Shown here: positions 10,017 to 19,210 of the stretch, piece after piece | Layout: every line of letters starts with the position of its first letter | How positions within the stretch are numbered: position 1 is the first letter of the stretch | NCBI GenBank assembly: GCA_902632445.1 | Contig: CACPCL010000008.1 | Span: forward strand, 1 to 40,410 | DNA length: 40,410 bases | Source: an uncultured Pelagibacteraceae bacterium | GTDB taxonomy: Bacteria; Pseudomonadota; Alphaproteobacteria; Pelagibacterales; Pelagibacteraceae | Direction of reading: 5' to 3' | Position numbers and translations under genes: made by a program | Notes under the pieces: generated by a model | Database searches by the model: none | What the model was told of the DNA's origin: nothing | What the model saw: only the letters and a program-made list of their open reading frames with translations

Positions 10017-10607
10017 TTAAATAGAGCCTTTTGTCGAAGGTACCGAGTTTTTTATTCTTTTATCTATCGCTAAAGCATCTTTTAATGATCTAGCTAAACC
10101 TTTGTAACATGACTCAATCTTGTGGTGGCTATTTTCACCGTAAATATTTTCTATGTGTAAAGTAACTCCAGCTGATTGTGAAAAAGCTTGGAACCACTCT
10201 TTAAATAATTCTGTATCCATCTCGCCAAGTTTCTCAACCGGTAGATTTACTTTCCAGATTAAATAAGGTCTATTTGATACATCAATTGAAACTCGACTTA
10301 AGGTTTCATCCATAGGTATCATTGTTGATGCGTACCGTGTAATTCCTTTTCGATTACCCGCCGCTTTTTTAATAGCTTCTCCAATTGCTATACCGGTATC
10401 CTCAGTAGTGTGGTGTAAATCTATATGTGTGTCTCCCTTAGCTTTAACTTCTAAATCAATAAGGGAGTGTTTAGATAATTGTTCCAACATGTGATCTAAA
10501 AAACCTATTCCAGTTTTAATTTTGTACTTTCCTTTTCCGTCTAGATTGACCGCGACAGAAATACTGGTCTCTTTTGTTTTCCTAGTTATTTTTGCTTTTC
10601 TACTCAT
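10017..10607 (-). CDS. hisB: HisB, imidazoleglycerol-phosphate dehydratase
   Basis: This 196-residue monofunctional IGP dehydratase has manganese-binding repeats visible as [16 protein letters not shown] and [17 protein letters not shown]. The phosphatase half of the bifunctional E. coli HisB is absent, as is usual outside enterobacteria. It is the first cistron of the minus-strand run hisB-hisH-hisA-hisF-hisE-HIT-GNAT and diverges from hslV across 96 bases. Confidence 0.97.
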   Translation of the reverse strand: MSRKAKITRKTKETSISVAVNLDGKGKYKIKTGIGFLDHMLEQLSKHSLIDLEVKAKGDTHIDLHHTTEDTGIAIGEAIKKAAGNRKGITRYASTMIPMDETLSRVSIDVSNRPYLIWKVNLPVEKLGEMDTELFKEWFQAFSQSAGVTLHIENIYGENSHHKIESCYKGLARSLKDALAIDKRIKNSVPSTKGSI

Positions 10608-10629
10608 AAACTATGCCTGATTTACCCTT

Positions 10630-10658
10630 GATATATATTTAAATGGTCATTTTATCAA
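10630..10658 (-). promoter_or_regulatory. Candidate sigma-70 promoter for the hisB operon
   Basis: On the minus strand there is a -35-like TTGATA (10653-10658), a 17-base spacer and a -10-like TATATC (10630-10635), ending about 23 bases before the hisB start codon. Matches are 5/6 and 4/6. In DNA this AT-rich such matches arise by chance, so position and spacing are the main support. Confidence 0.35.
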
Positions 10659-10703
10659 TAAATCACTATTGAAGATCTCAAAATAATCTCCACATATAAC
10701 TTT

Positions 10704-11243
10704 ATGAATACAGCTGAAAAATGGCACGGAACTACAATTGTACTTCTCAGGAAGGGTGGGGAGACTATTGTTGCTGGTGACGGTCAAGTTAGTCTTGGTA
10801 ATACAGTTTTAAAAAGCAAGGCCAAGAAAGTTAGAAAAATTGAGAGCAGAGGAGTAATTGCAGGATTTGCTGGCTCAACTGCAGACGCTTTAACTTTATT
10901 TGAAAGACTCGAAGCAAAATTAGAAAAGCATGCTGGTAACTTGCAAAGAGCAGCTGTTGAATTAGCTAAAGATTGGAGAAGTGACAAATTTTTAAGAAGA
11001 TTAGAAGCATTAATGGCAGTAGCAGATAAAAATCATAGCTTTATAATTTCTGGAACTGGCGATGTTTTAGAACCAGAGGATGGAATAATTGGTATCGGAT
11101 CTGGAGGTAACTATGCTCTTGCAGCAGCAAAGGTATTAATTGATACTGATATGAAGGCTGAAGAGATAGCGAGAAAATCTTTAAAAGTTGCATCAGACAT
11201 CTGCGTATTTACAAACAATAATGTAACAATGGAAAAAATTTAA
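10704..11243 (+). CDS. hslV: HslV (ClpQ), threonine peptidase of the HslUV protease
   Basis: This 179-residue N-terminal-nucleophile hydrolase forms a double hexamer in the HslUV proteasome-like complex. After a nine-residue propeptide MNTAEKWHG comes [10 protein letters not shown], so Thr10 is the predicted nucleophile exposed by autoprocessing. [22 protein letters not shown] is the classic family block. It abuts hslU directly (hslU ATG follows the stop), so the two are coupled. hslV-hslU next to the histidine genes is a familiar alphaproteobacterial arrangement. Confidence 0.98.
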   Translation: MNTAEKWHGTTIVLLRKGGETIVAGDGQVSLGNTVLKSKAKKVRKIESRGVIAGFAGSTADALTLFERLEAKLEKHAGNLQRAAVELAKDWRSDKFLRRLEALMAVADKNHSFIISGTGDVLEPEDGIIGIGSGGNYALAAAKVLIDTDMKAEEIARKSLKVASDICVFTNNNVTMEKI

Positions 11244-12620
11244 ATGTCTAAATCAAAAAAAGAGACGAATTTAAAACTAGTCAAAGGATCTAAAGCTGAT
11301 AGCTCAAAAGTAAGCGCCCTTTCACCAAGAGAAATAGTTTCTGAATTAGACAGATATGTAATAGGTCAAAAAGAGGCCAAAAAAGCTGTAGCAGTTGCAT
11401 TAAGAAACAGATGGAGGAGACAAGCTCTTACCGATGAAATGAGAGATGAAGTTTTACCAAAGAATATTTTAATGATTGGGCCAACAGGTGTTGGAAAGAC
11501 AGAAATTTCCAGAAGACTATCAAAATTAGCCGAAGCACCATTCATAAAGGTTGAGGCAACAAGATTTACTGAAGTAGGTTACGTTGGAAGAGATGTAGAA
11601 CAGATCGTAAGAGATTTAATTGAAATTGCTATAGCTATGGAAAGAGAGAGAAAAAGAAAAGAAGTAAAAGCTAAAGCAGAATTAAAAGCAGAGGAAAAAG
11701 TATTAGACGCATTAGTTGGTAATAAAGCAAGCGTGGCTACAAGAGAAAGTTTTAGAAAAAGACTAAGAAGCGGTGATCTTGATGATAATGAAATAGAAAT
11801 TGAAGTTCAGGACTCATCGTCCGGTCTTCAAAGCTTTGAGATACCCGGAATGCCTGGGGGAAACGTAGGTATGGTTAATCTTGGAGATATTTTAGGTAAG
11901 TCTATGGGAGGAAAAAAAGGAAAAAAGAAAAAAATGTCAGTTAAAGAGTCCCATGGAATTTTAGTAGCACAAGAGTCGGATAAGATGATTGAAGAAGATA
12001 AGATTATTAAAGAAGCTAAAAAAGCAACTGAAGAAAACGGAATAGTATTTTTAGATGAGATTGATAAAGTATCTGCAAGAAGTGACAGAGTAGGCGGTGA
12101 CGTATCCAGAGAGGGAGTTCAAAGAGACTTATTACCATTAATTGAAGGAACAACGGTGAGTACTAAACACGGACCGATTAAAACTGATCATATTTTATTT
12201 ATTGCATCGGGTGCATTCCAGTTAGCGAAACCCTCAGATCTATTGCCAGAGTTACAAGGTAGATTACCAATAAGGGTAGAATTAAATGCTTTGAATGAAG
12301 AAGATTTTAAAAGAATTCTTAAGGAGCCAGATAATAGTTTGATTAAACAATATAAAGCTCTTTTAAAAACAGAGGATGTAAATCTTGAATTCTCAGATGA
12401 TGGAATAGATATGCTTGCAAAAATATCTGCAGAAGTTAATTCCTCGGTTGAAAATATTGGAGCAAGAAGACTTCACACTATTATAGAAAAAGTATTAGAT
12501 GATATAAGTTTCAATGCTACAGATAAAGCGGGAGAAACAATTACAGTTGATAAAAAATTTGTGCAGGATAATTTAGGAAATCTAGTAAAGGATACAGATC
12601 TATCAAAATTTATACTATAA
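11244..12620 (+). CDS. hslU: HslU (ClpY), AAA+ unfoldase of the HslUV protease
   Basis: This 458-residue protein unfolds substrates and feeds them to HslV. The N-terminal [21 protein letters not shown] block and Walker A GPTGVGKT (79-86) are followed by a variable intermediate domain rich in Lys and Glu (about 130-245). Walker B lies in [10 protein letters not shown] and the sensor region in [25 protein letters not shown]. The C-terminus DTDLSKFIL is the canonical docking tail that inserts into HslV pockets. The 3' end overlaps the convergent smr gene by 6 bases. Confidence 0.98.
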   Translation: MSKSKKETNLKLVKGSKADSSKVSALSPREIVSELDRYVIGQKEAKKAVAVALRNRWRRQALTDEMRDEVLPKNILMIGPTGVGKTEISRRLSKLAEAPFIKVEATRFTEVGYVGRDVEQIVRDLIEIAIAMERERKRKEVKAKAELKAEEKVLDALVGNKASVATRESFRKRLRSGDLDDNEIEIEVQDSSSGLQSFEIPGMPGGNVGMVNLGDILGKSMGGKKGKKKKMSVKESHGILVAQESDKMIEEDKIIKEAKKATEENGIVFLDEIDKVSARSDRVGGDVSREGVQRDLLPLIEGTTVSTKHGPIKTDHILFIASGAFQLAKPSDLLPELQGRLPIRVELNALNEEDFKRILKEPDNSLIKQYKALLKTEDVNLEFSDDGIDMLAKISAEVNSSVENIGARRLHTIIEKVLDDISFNATDKAGETITVDKKFVQDNLGNLVKDTDLSKFIL

Positions 12621-13031
12621 ATTCTTTAATTTTATTAAAATTGCACCTTCCCCACCGTCTTTTACATCAGCTTCGTTTACAGAAATAATTGATTTATTTA
12701 AATCGGAATTAGATTTAATAAACTCAGGAACAGAAAATTTTAGTTTTCCAAAATCTTTTGAAACATAAGCATCTTTTTCATTTGAAGAGTGTATTCCTTT
12801 ACCCGTAATTAGTAATAATTCTTTGTACCTACTCTCTATACAAAATAACAATATCTCTCTGACTTTGTTGTTTGCTTCTTCTAAGGTAAAACCGTGAAGG
12901 TCAAATTTATATCTTACCTTTCTAATATTTTTTTGAATATTTTGATCTTTATCGTAAATATTAGAGGGATCTTTTATAAAATCTTCCCAAACCTTTTTAT
13001 CTTCGTTTGAAAGGTCCTTTTTTTTAATCAC
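12615..13031 (-). CDS. Smr-domain protein
   Basis: This 138-residue protein has a C-terminal Smr domain. The signature LDLHG-like strand is seen as [20 protein letters not shown] (about residues 43-62), followed by [11 protein letters not shown] (the TGxGxxS motif). Smr domains act as nucleases or nucleic acid binders in mismatch repair or ribosome rescue; the role here is not known. The HGxxG block after TGKGxHS is altered ([13 protein letters not shown]). It overlaps the Tim44-like gene by 4 bases. In many rhizobia and relatives an mltA gene sits between these two; it is missing here. Confidence 0.88.
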   Translation of the reverse strand: MIKKKDLSNEDKKVWEDFIKDPSNIYDKDQNIQKNIRKVRYKFDLHGFTLEEANNKVREILLFCIESRYKELLLITGKGIHSSNEKDAYVSKDFGKLKFSVPEFIKSNSDLNKSIISVNEADVKDGGEGAILIKLKNL

Positions 13032-13648
13032 TTACTGATAATTTCGGATAAATGCCAGTTGGGGCTTTTACTATTAATATTTCGAGTAAATTTCCAACTA
13101 TCTGTTACAAATTTTATTTTATCAGGATTTCCCTCTATAATTTTATTTTCTTTATCTTTCTTCACTGAAATTACTTCTGCAACAAATTTTACTGTTGCAA
13201 ATAAGTTATCTTTAATTTTCTCATAATTTTCAACAGAAGACTCTTTCATTCCTATAAATGTAAATTCAGATTTAATATTTTCTTTATTTCTTGACTTAAT
13301 TGCCTCTGAAAAATTGGAAAACATATTAGGTGATAGCAAAGATTTTAGTTTGATTAGATCGCCAGATGCGAAAGATGTCAAAATACTTTCGTAAGCAATT
13401 TCTGCACCTTTTAGAAATTCTTTTTTATCGTTACCTTCTAAGATTTCTAAATTTTTTTTCTCTGCCACAACATCTTTTTGAGGCATACTGAATTCTTTTT
13501 CAGCAAAACTCGGGTAAATTTTCGACTCGTGCCCGGTCTTTCTTCCTAAAATACTTCTAAGACGTAGGATTATAAAACCTGCGATCATTCCTAAAAGAAT
13601 AATATCTAAATAGCCAAAACTGTTACTCATAATTTGATAAATATACAT
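13028..13648 (-). CDS. Tim44-like (TimA) domain protein, membrane-anchored
   Basis: The open frame gives 206 residues, but the likely start is Met7 (13630), giving MSNSFGYLDIILLGMIAGFI and matching the usual N-terminus with one transmembrane helix followed by RLRSILGRKTG. A hydrophilic linker leads to a Tim44/MBA1-type fold (about 70-206) ending in W-x-F-x-R and W-x-L-S-E-I. Bacterial members are inner-membrane proteins related to the mitochondrial import component; a role in envelope or protein transport is inferred only. It diverges from fxsA-secB. Confidence 0.82.
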   Translation of the reverse strand: MYIYQIMSNSFGYLDIILLGMIAGFIILRLRSILGRKTGHESKIYPSFAEKEFSMPQKDVVAEKKNLEILEGNDKKEFLKGAEIAYESILTSFASGDLIKLKSLLSPNMFSNFSEAIKSRNKENIKSEFTFIGMKESSVENYEKIKDNLFATVKFVAEVISVKKDKENKIIEGNPDKIKFVTDSWKFTRNINSKSPNWHLSEIISK

Positions 13649-13674
13649 GAATAATATAATTTTGTATCAGACAA

Positions 13675-14094
13675 ATGAACACATTTTTCTTATTTTTTAT
13701 AGGATTACCCGCTTTAGAGATATTTTTTATGATCAAAATTGGTAGTAAAATTGGAGCTTTAAACACTGTAGCTTTGATTTTTCTAACAGCGATAATAGGT
13801 GTCTACTTTGCAAGATTACAAGGTATCCAGACTTTAAAATCAGGAATGGTAAATTTATATCAAAATAAAACACCTATTTATGAAATTATGTCAGGAGCAT
13901 CAATTGCTTTAGCGGCACTATTATTAATTATACCCGGTTTCTTTACGGACTTTTTGGGTTTTTTATTATTAATACCTTTCACAAGAAAGATTTTGTTTAA
14001 TATAGCTTTAAGAGGAAAAACTAATAACAAAAAAAGCAGAGCTGATAAAACTATTGACGGAGAGATAATAGAAAAGAAAAAAGATGAGCTATAA
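13675..14094 (+). CDS. fxsA: FxsA-family membrane protein
   Basis: This 139-residue protein has three to four hydrophobic segments: an N-terminal FFLFFIGLPALEIFFMI helix, a TVALIFLTAIIGVYFARLQG helix and an ALLLIIPGFFTDFLGFLLLIPFTR hairpin containing the family's P-G-F-x-T/S-D motif. E. coli FxsA affects exclusion of phage T7 by plasmid F, but its chromosomal function is unknown. It overlaps secB by 11 bases, as in many alphaproteobacteria. Confidence 0.9.
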   Translation: MNTFFLFFIGLPALEIFFMIKIGSKIGALNTVALIFLTAIIGVYFARLQGIQTLKSGMVNLYQNKTPIYEIMSGASIALAALLLIIPGFFTDFLGFLLLIPFTRKILFNIALRGKTNNKKSRADKTIDGEIIEKKKDEL

Positions 14095-14503
14095 AATAAT
14101 TGGTAAATATATTAAAGATTTAAACTTTAGTATACCGAATCCTAAAACTTTTTTTTTACTTTCTAAAAATATTGAAAATTATAAAATAAACATTGACATA
14201 AAAAGCACTCAAGTTAAGCAAAATATAATTGAAGTTTTAACATCATTACATCTTACATCAACAAAAACAGATATTGAAAAAATAAATACAAAAATTGTTT
14301 ATGCTACATTAGTTGAACTTGATAATGATAAAATAGAAAAAAATGAAATGGAAAAAATTATTTTGGTTGATGTTCCCTCTAAAATTTACGGAGAATTAAG
14401 ACAGATATTTATAAGTTTATTTGAAAAATCTGGTTTCAAAGATGTGAAAATTAATGAGAAAGTAGATTTTGAAAGACTTCACAGTATGCGAAGAATTCAG
14501 TAA
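14084..14503 (+). CDS. secB: SecB-like protein-export chaperone (divergent)
   Basis: This 139-residue protein has an N-terminal YIKDLNFSIPNPKTFF segment matching the SecB start (YxKDLSFExPxxP), followed by alternating beta strands and a C-terminal helical part. SecB tetramers hold precursors unfolded and pass them to SecA. The conserved P-x-x-L-F-P-Y/F-A-R region is rewritten here as VDVPSKIYGELRQIFISLFEKSG, so the protein is diverged. The position between fxsA and dnaQ is the standard alphaproteobacterial secB slot and strengthens the call. It overlaps the convergent dnaQ by 7 bases. Confidence 0.8.
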   Translation: MSYKIIGKYIKDLNFSIPNPKTFFLLSKNIENYKINIDIKSTQVKQNIIEVLTSLHLTSTKTDIEKINTKIVYATLVELDNDKIEKNEMEKIILVDVPSKIYGELRQIFISLFEKSGFKDVKINEKVDFERLHSMRRIQ

Positions 14504-15156
14504 TGATTTTTTTTTAATTCGTGCTTTAAAAAATTTTTGTGTAACTTAATTTCTGTTTCTGAAATCTTAAGAATTTCTTTATTATAGCTTTTATTCTTTA
14601 CTAAGTTTTGCTCAAAGTTAGTCAAGGATAAATCAAACTTAGGTTCTTTAACATCTAAAAGATTTATATAAACTTCTCGCAGTAACTCGCAATCTAATAA
14701 AGCGTTATGCTTTGTACGTTTTGAAAGATCTATATTAAATTTTTTGCAAAGTGCATCTAAAGAATTTGAGGTCCCCGGGAACTTATTTCTAGCAATTTCT
14801 AAAGAGTCTATTACTAAATTCTCATCTATTAGTTTTTTTTTTACTACACTTAATTCGCCATTTAAAAAACTTAAATCAAAAGATGCATTATGAATAATTA
14901 TTTTTTTATTTCTAATGAAATTTAAAAAATCTTCAGCAATTTTATCAAATGTATCCTTGTTGCTTAAGAATTCTTTGGAAAATCCATGCACCTTAAATGC
15001 CTCATCTGGTACATCCCTTTTTGGATTAATCAATCTATGAAATACCTTGCCTGTTGGGATTAGGTCTTTAGTTTCTATACACGCAACTTCTACTATCTTA
15101 TGACCTTCTTTAAAAGATAATCCAGTAGTCTCAGTGTCTAAAAATATCTCATTCAT
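14497..15156 (-). CDS. dnaQ: DnaQ, DNA polymerase III epsilon subunit (3'-5' exonuclease)
   Basis: This 219-residue DEDDh exonuclease provides proofreading in the replicative polymerase. Exo I is IFLDTETTGLSFKEGHKIVE (D7, E9), Exo II is in IIHNASFDLSFLNGEL, and Exo III is KHNALLDCELLREVY with the catalytic His and Asp. It overlaps coaE by 8 bases. The dnaQ-coaE-aroE-maf-ppsR run is the conserved left flank of the chromosomal origin in alphaproteobacteria. Confidence 0.96.
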   Translation of the reverse strand: MNEIFLDTETTGLSFKEGHKIVEVACIETKDLIPTGKVFHRLINPKRDVPDEAFKVHGFSKEFLSNKDTFDKIAEDFLNFIRNKKIIIHNASFDLSFLNGELSVVKKKLIDENLVIDSLEIARNKFPGTSNSLDALCKKFNIDLSKRTKHNALLDCELLREVYINLLDVKEPKFDLSLTNFEQNLVKNKSYNKEILKISETEIKLHKNFLKHELKKNHY

Positions 15157-15715
15157 AATTTTGTAGTATACTCGATAAATTTGATTTTAATATCTTAATA
15201 TTTTTTTCATTAACAACAATATGATCACAGAATTTTATTTTTTTTACATCACTCATTTGTTTATTATTTAGTAAATTAAATAACTTTTTATTTCCTCCTT
15301 TTCGTTTAAATCTTTTTAATCTTAAATTTTTTTTTGCTTTTACAAAGATTATTACATCAAAGAATCTCATCAACCTACTTTCGATTAATAAAGGTATTTC
15401 TAAAAAAATAAATTTTTTTTTAATATTTTTTTTTATAAAAGTTTTCATTTCTCTCCTTACCAAAGGATGAATTACTCTCTCGAGTTTCATCATATTGAGT
15501 TTATTTTTTAATATTTTTTCTTTAAGAATTTTTTTTATATTTGAGCTTTTTTTAATTTTAAATTTATTCGCTATGAGATTTTTAAATTTTTTTTTTTTAT
15601 ATAATGTTTTTACAACCGCATCTGCACTAAAAAGTGGCCCTTTCCCCGAAGATAATATTTTACTAGCAGTAGTTTTTCCAGATGCTAGGGAGCCTGTTAT
15701 ACCTATTTTGATCAT
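15149..15715 (-). CDS. coaE: CoaE, dephospho-CoA kinase
   Basis: This 188-residue P-loop kinase phosphorylates the 3' hydroxyl of dephospho-CoA to give CoA. The Walker A loop lies in IGITGSLASGKTTASKIL (about 4-21). HPLVRREM and FLEIPLLIESRLM are the conserved CoA-site and Walker B-like segments. The protein is unusually lysine-rich, in keeping with the AT-rich DNA of this stretch. It overlaps aroE by 4 bases. Confidence 0.95.
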   Translation of the reverse strand: MIKIGITGSLASGKTTASKILSSGKGPLFSADAVVKTLYKKKKFKNLIANKFKIKKSSNIKKILKEKILKNKLNMMKLERVIHPLVRREMKTFIKKNIKKKFIFLEIPLLIESRLMRFFDVIIFVKAKKNLRLKRFKRKGGNKKLFNLLNNKQMSDVKKIKFCDHIVVNEKNIKILKSNLSSILQNYE

Positions 15716-16533
15716 TTTAGTTCTGATAATAGATGCTCTACTAATTTTTGATCTATCTCGGGGTTAACCTTATTCCATAAATAAAAAGATTTTTGCCCTT
15801 GATAAATAAACATTTCCAAACCATTAAATACTTTAATATCTTTATCTTTTAAAAATTTTAGGGTTTTTGTTTCAAGTGGATTATAAATAGTATCGATATA
15901 AATTAAGTCTGCTTTAGTTTTTTCAAAGTTGAAATTAAAATCTTCTCCGTTTTTTAAGCCCAAACTAGTTGCATTAATTATTATATCAAAATTTTCTATT
16001 ATTTTATTTAAGTTCTTCCATTCCAAAATATTAATGCTTTTAAATTTTTTTTTTAAAAAAAAACATTTTTCTATGGTTCTATTGGTTATTGAAATATTCT
16101 TAACTCCAGATTTTTCTAATGATAAAATTACAGAAGGTGAAACACCTCCAGCTCCTATAACCAAAGCTTTTTTATTTACCGCATTATCTACTTCTTTTAG
16201 ATATGCAGCTTGCATTCCAAATACATCCGTATTCTCTCCAACGAGATCGCCATCTTTATTAAGGAACACAGTGTTTACTGAGCTTGTTATTTCAGCATCA
16301 TTAATAAGAACATCTAGATGTGAAACAATTTTTTGCTTGAAAGGTAAAGTAATGTTTATACCTGTAAGATCCTTTTTTTTTATTTTTTTTACAATATCTG
16401 GTAACTCTTCCTCCTTAATGTCTATAATTGAATAATCTGCATCTATTTCGTATTTATTGAACCAATAATTATGCAACGCAGGAGATAACGAATGTCGAAT
16501 TGGGTTTCCAATTATTCCAAATTTTTTTTTCAT
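15712..16533 (-). CDS. aroE: AroE, shikimate dehydrogenase
   Basis: This 273-residue enzyme reduces 3-dehydroshikimate to shikimate with NADPH. The substrate-binding SLSPALHNYWF block is at the N-terminus. The catalytic Lys lies in GINITLPFKQKIV (about K66) and the catalytic Asp in GENTDVFGMQAA. The nucleotide motif is VIGAGGVSPSVIL. It overlaps both maf (4 bases) and coaE. Confidence 0.96.
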   Translation of the reverse strand: MKKKFGIIGNPIRHSLSPALHNYWFNKYEIDADYSIIDIKEEELPDIVKKIKKKDLTGINITLPFKQKIVSHLDVLINDAEITSSVNTVFLNKDGDLVGENTDVFGMQAAYLKEVDNAVNKKALVIGAGGVSPSVILSLEKSGVKNISITNRTIEKCFFLKKKFKSINILEWKNLNKIIENFDIIINATSLGLKNGEDFNFNFEKTKADLIYIDTIYNPLETKTLKFLKDKDIKVFNGLEMFIYQGQKSFYLWNKVNPEIDQKLVEHLLSELK

Positions 16534-17111
16534 TTATATTGATCTATATAGTTCATAATATCTTTGATTGGCAAACCCATAATTGAGTTCATGTCACCTT
16601 TGATATACTCAAAAAGCTCCAGTCCATCAGCCTCCACTTGATAAACTCCATATGCTATTAATGTCTCTGTCTTAATTTTGTTAAGATACTCTATTAATTG
16701 TTTTTCAGAAAAATTTTTCATTTTTAACTCTGAAGAATCTGAGTGATTCCAAACCATTGCTCCATTTTTAGAAAAACAAACTGAACTAATTAAATAATGT
16801 TTTGAATTGTTTAATTTTTTAAGAATTTTAAGAGCTTCTTCTCTTGTCTTAGGTTTATTGATTAATTCATTATTCAAAGATATGACACTATCAGCTCCCA
16901 GTACGAGTTGATCTGGATTTTTAGCGCTTACTTTTACTGATTTTATTTCAGCTAAATTTTTAGAAATTATCGATGGGTCTGCCCCCTCAGCTAAAAGAGA
17001 ATTTTTTACTTCATCTTCATCGACATTGGATACTATTACTTCACAATCTATACTATGATCATCAAGAATTTTTTTTCTTACACCACTTTTAGATGCTAGA
17101 ACTATTTTCAT
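16530..17111 (-). CDS. maf: Maf-family nucleoside triphosphate pyrophosphatase
   Basis: This 193-residue house-cleaning pyrophosphatase hydrolyses non-canonical or modified nucleoside triphosphates. The N-terminus IVLASKSGVRKKIL carries the S-x-S/G-x-R-K/R-x-x-L motif. DEDEVK and VLGADSVISL hold the catalytic acidic residues, and KPKTREEALKILKKL is the nucleotide-binding block. It overlaps ppsR by 4 bases upstream. Confidence 0.95.
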   Translation of the reverse strand: MKIVLASKSGVRKKILDDHSIDCEVIVSNVDEDEVKNSLLAEGADPSIISKNLAEIKSVKVSAKNPDQLVLGADSVISLNNELINKPKTREEALKILKKLNNSKHYLISSVCFSKNGAMVWNHSDSSELKMKNFSEKQLIEYLNKIKTETLIAYGVYQVEADGLELFEYIKGDMNSIMGLPIKDIMNYIDQYK

Positions 17112-17926
17112 TTATTTTTTTTTATTTCTATTATTTTTAGTATAGACGCAGCAGTTTCCTCAACGGACTTCCTGGTTACATCTATGATTGGCCAATTATT
17201 TTTTTTAAAAAGAACTTTTGAATCACTAACTTCCTTTTTAATCGAATCAAGGTTTGTATATTCTTTTAAATTTTGATCTTTCATAATAGCAACCCTATTT
17301 CTTCTAATATCGGCTAATCTTTCAGGGTCAGCAACTAATCCAATAATGCAAGCCGTTTTATTTAATCTTAAATCTTCAGGAATTTTTTGGTCAAGTACTA
17401 GAGGAATATTAATTGTCTTATAACCTCTGTTAGCCAAATAAATTGATGTAGGTGTCTTACTTGTCCTGCTGACTCCTAATAATATTACATCTGCATTGTT
17501 AATATCATCGACCTTTTTCCCGTCGTCATGTGACATTGTAAACTGAATGGCTTCAATTCTTTTGTAATAATCGTCATCCAATACGTGTTGAGCACTTGGT
17601 TTATGGATAGCTTTTTGATTTAGTAATTTGGAAAAACTCAAAATCAAGTTTCCTAAAATACCGAAACATGGCACATTGTTTTTTTCACTTTGACTTGAAA
17701 TATATTTTGCCAACTTTGTTTCAACAATAGTATATAAAATTAAAGAGTTTTCTAGATTAATACATTCTTTTATAATTTTATCAATTTGTTGCTCTGTTCT
17801 AACAAATGCAAACTCTTTTTTATCATAATCAAAATTTGCAAATTGGGACTTCAAAGATAGAAAAATTCTATCAAGGGTTTCACCTGTTGAGTCAGACACA
17901 AGATATACATTGTATTTTTCGTTCAT
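17108..17926 (-). CDS. ppsR: PpsR-type kinase/pyrophosphorylase (pyruvate phosphate dikinase regulatory protein, DUF299)
   Basis: This 272-residue member of the DUF299/PSRP family switches PEP synthase or pyruvate phosphate dikinase off and on by ADP-dependent phosphorylation and Pi-dependent dephosphorylation of a threonine. The N-terminus NVYLVSDSTGETLDRI is the family signature, and the P-loop-like GVSRTSKTPTSIYLANRGYK (about 150-170) is the nucleotide site. In alphaproteobacteria the target is usually PpdK, which is not in this window. It diverges from hemE across the putative origin. Confidence 0.93.
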   Translation of the reverse strand: MNEKYNVYLVSDSTGETLDRIFLSLKSQFANFDYDKKEFAFVRTEQQIDKIIKECINLENSLILYTIVETKLAKYISSQSEKNNVPCFGILGNLILSFSKLLNQKAIHKPSAQHVLDDDYYKRIEAIQFTMSHDDGKKVDDINNADVILLGVSRTSKTPTSIYLANRGYKTINIPLVLDQKIPEDLRLNKTACIIGLVADPERLADIRRNRVAIMKDQNLKEYTNLDSIKKEVSDSKVLFKKNNWPIIDVTRKSVEETAASILKIIEIKKNK

Positions 17927-18199
17927 ATATATGTTAATAAATAAATGATAATTAATGCTTTTCCACTAATATTGAAAAAATTGGAAAAAAAATTAACATT
18001 AACTAACATTATTTAAACATCTTATTCGATGTTTATAATGATGTTTTACTAATGTTTATAAGATTAATAAAGTCTGTAAATTAATAGTTTTTTTAAAAAG
18101 TTATCAAGTTATCAATGTATAAAATATGTATAAAAAGTTATATGAGCATTAAACAGGCCCTAAAGCCAAAACTAAGTTTTAAAAAAACTATTATTTAAT
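17927..18199. other. Candidate chromosomal replication origin (oriC) between ppsR and hemE
   Basis: This 273-base gap is among the longest in the window and extremely AT-rich. I see near-matches to the DnaA box TTATNCACA on the minus strand: TTATTAACA (17932-17940), TTATAAACA twice (18030-18038, 18053-18061) and TTATACATA, one mismatch (18125-18133). A weaker TTTTCCACT lies at 17959-17967 on the plus strand. TTATCAA is repeated at 18101 and 18109, and ATGTATAAAA is repeated at 18115 and 18126. An 8-base inverted repeat TAAACATC/GATGTTTA occupies 18014-18021 and 18028-18035. In Caulobacter the origin adjoins hemE in the same gene neighbourhood (established knowledge). That this gap is the origin here is inference; it may also hold the hemE and ppsR promoters. 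Confidence 0.6.
18014..18035. repeat. Inverted repeat in the candidate origin
   Basis: TAAACATC and GATGTTTA form perfect 8-base arms around a 6-base centre (TTATTC). The right arm overlaps the TTATAAACA DnaA-box-like element at 18030-18038, so the repeat may be a paired initiator site rather than a hairpin. Confidence 0.5.
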
Positions 18200-19210
18200 A
18201 TGAGTGAACTAAGAAAAATTCTATTATCAAAAAAAACTTGTAAATCGATATGGTTTATGAGACAAGCAGGACGTTACCTACCAGAATTTAGAAAAATTAG
18301 ATCTCAAAATCAAGATTTTATTAAATTATGTCTAAACACTAAACTTTGCTCGGAAATAACACTTCAGCCTGTTAAAAGATTCGACTTTGACTCCGCAATA
18401 ATATTTTCTGATATATTGATGGTACCATATGCTTTAGGGCAAGAAGTTAAATTCATTAAAAATTATGGGCCCGAGCTAAGTAATTTTGATTTTAAAAAAT
18501 TTAAAAAAAATGATGAAAAAAAATTTTCCAAAAAGTTGGAAAATATCTATAAAGCAATAAAAATTACTAGAGAAAATCTAAATAAAAATAAATCTTTAAT
18601 ATCTTTTGTTGGTGCACCATGGACTTTGCTAATTTATATGCTCAACTTAAAAAAGGGTAAAAACGAAATAGATTTAAATAGGTTAAATCATGAAAATTTA
18701 GAAATAGACCAAATTATAAAAGATTTAAATAAATATTTATGTATACATATCAAAAACCAAATCAATGCGGGTGCCGACGTTGTACAAATATTTGATTCTT
18801 GGGCAGGGTTAATCCCAGAAAAGGATATTAATAAATATTGTTTTTTACCTAATTTAGAAATTGTGAAATTTTGTAAGAACTTAAATATCCCCAGCATCTG
18901 TTTTCCTAAAGGTATTAAAAATAAATATAAAGACTTTAAAGAAATTGTTAAACCTAATTGTATGAGTTTAGACTCAGAAATTGACCCTATGTGGGCAAAG
19001 AGAAATTTAAAAGATGTAGTTATCCAAGGGGGCCTTGATCCAAAAATATTACTCAAGCCGGATGATGAAATTTTTAAAGCAGCGACGAAATACATTCAAA
19101 CTTTTAAAGATACACCTTATATTTTTAACTTAGGCCACGGTTTACTTCCAGAAACAGATCCTGATAAAGTAGATAAATTAATAAAATTTTATAGGAATTT
19201 TAATGGATAA
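18200..19210 (+). CDS. hemE: HemE, uroporphyrinogen decarboxylase
   Basis: This 336-residue enzyme decarboxylates the four acetate side chains of uroporphyrinogen III to give coproporphyrinogen III. The signature WFMRQAGRYLPEFRKIR is near residue 20, FDFDSAIIFSDILMVPYALG holds the catalytic Asp region, and FNLGHGLLPETDPDKVDKL is the C-terminal block. It is the first gene to the right of the candidate origin and overlaps hemH by 8 bases. Confidence 0.97.
   Translation: MSELRKILLSKKTCKSIWFMRQAGRYLPEFRKIRSQNQDFIKLCLNTKLCSEITLQPVKRFDFDSAIIFSDILMVPYALGQEVKFIKNYGPELSNFDFKKFKKNDEKKFSKKLENIYKAIKITRENLNKNKSLISFVGAPWTLLIYMLNLKKGKNEIDLNRLNHENLEIDQIIKDLNKYLCIHIKNQINAGADVVQIFDSWAGLIPEKDINKYCFLPNLEIVKFCKNLNIPSICFPKGIKNKYKDFKEIVKPNCMSLDSEIDPMWAKRNLKDVVIQGGLDPKILLKPDDEIFKAATKYIQTFKDTPYIFNLGHGLLPETDPDKVDKLIKFYRNFNG

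Noticed and set aside
10628-10656. A mirrored TTGATA-17-TTTATC promoter for hslV on the plus strand, overlapping the hisB promoter
   Set aside because: The -10 matches only 3 of 6 bases and the leader would be long; it seems a by-product of the AT-rich sequence.
15495-15767. A plus-strand frame of 90 codons with membrane-like character
   Set aside because: It is antisense to coaE, whose motifs and tight operon packing are clear.
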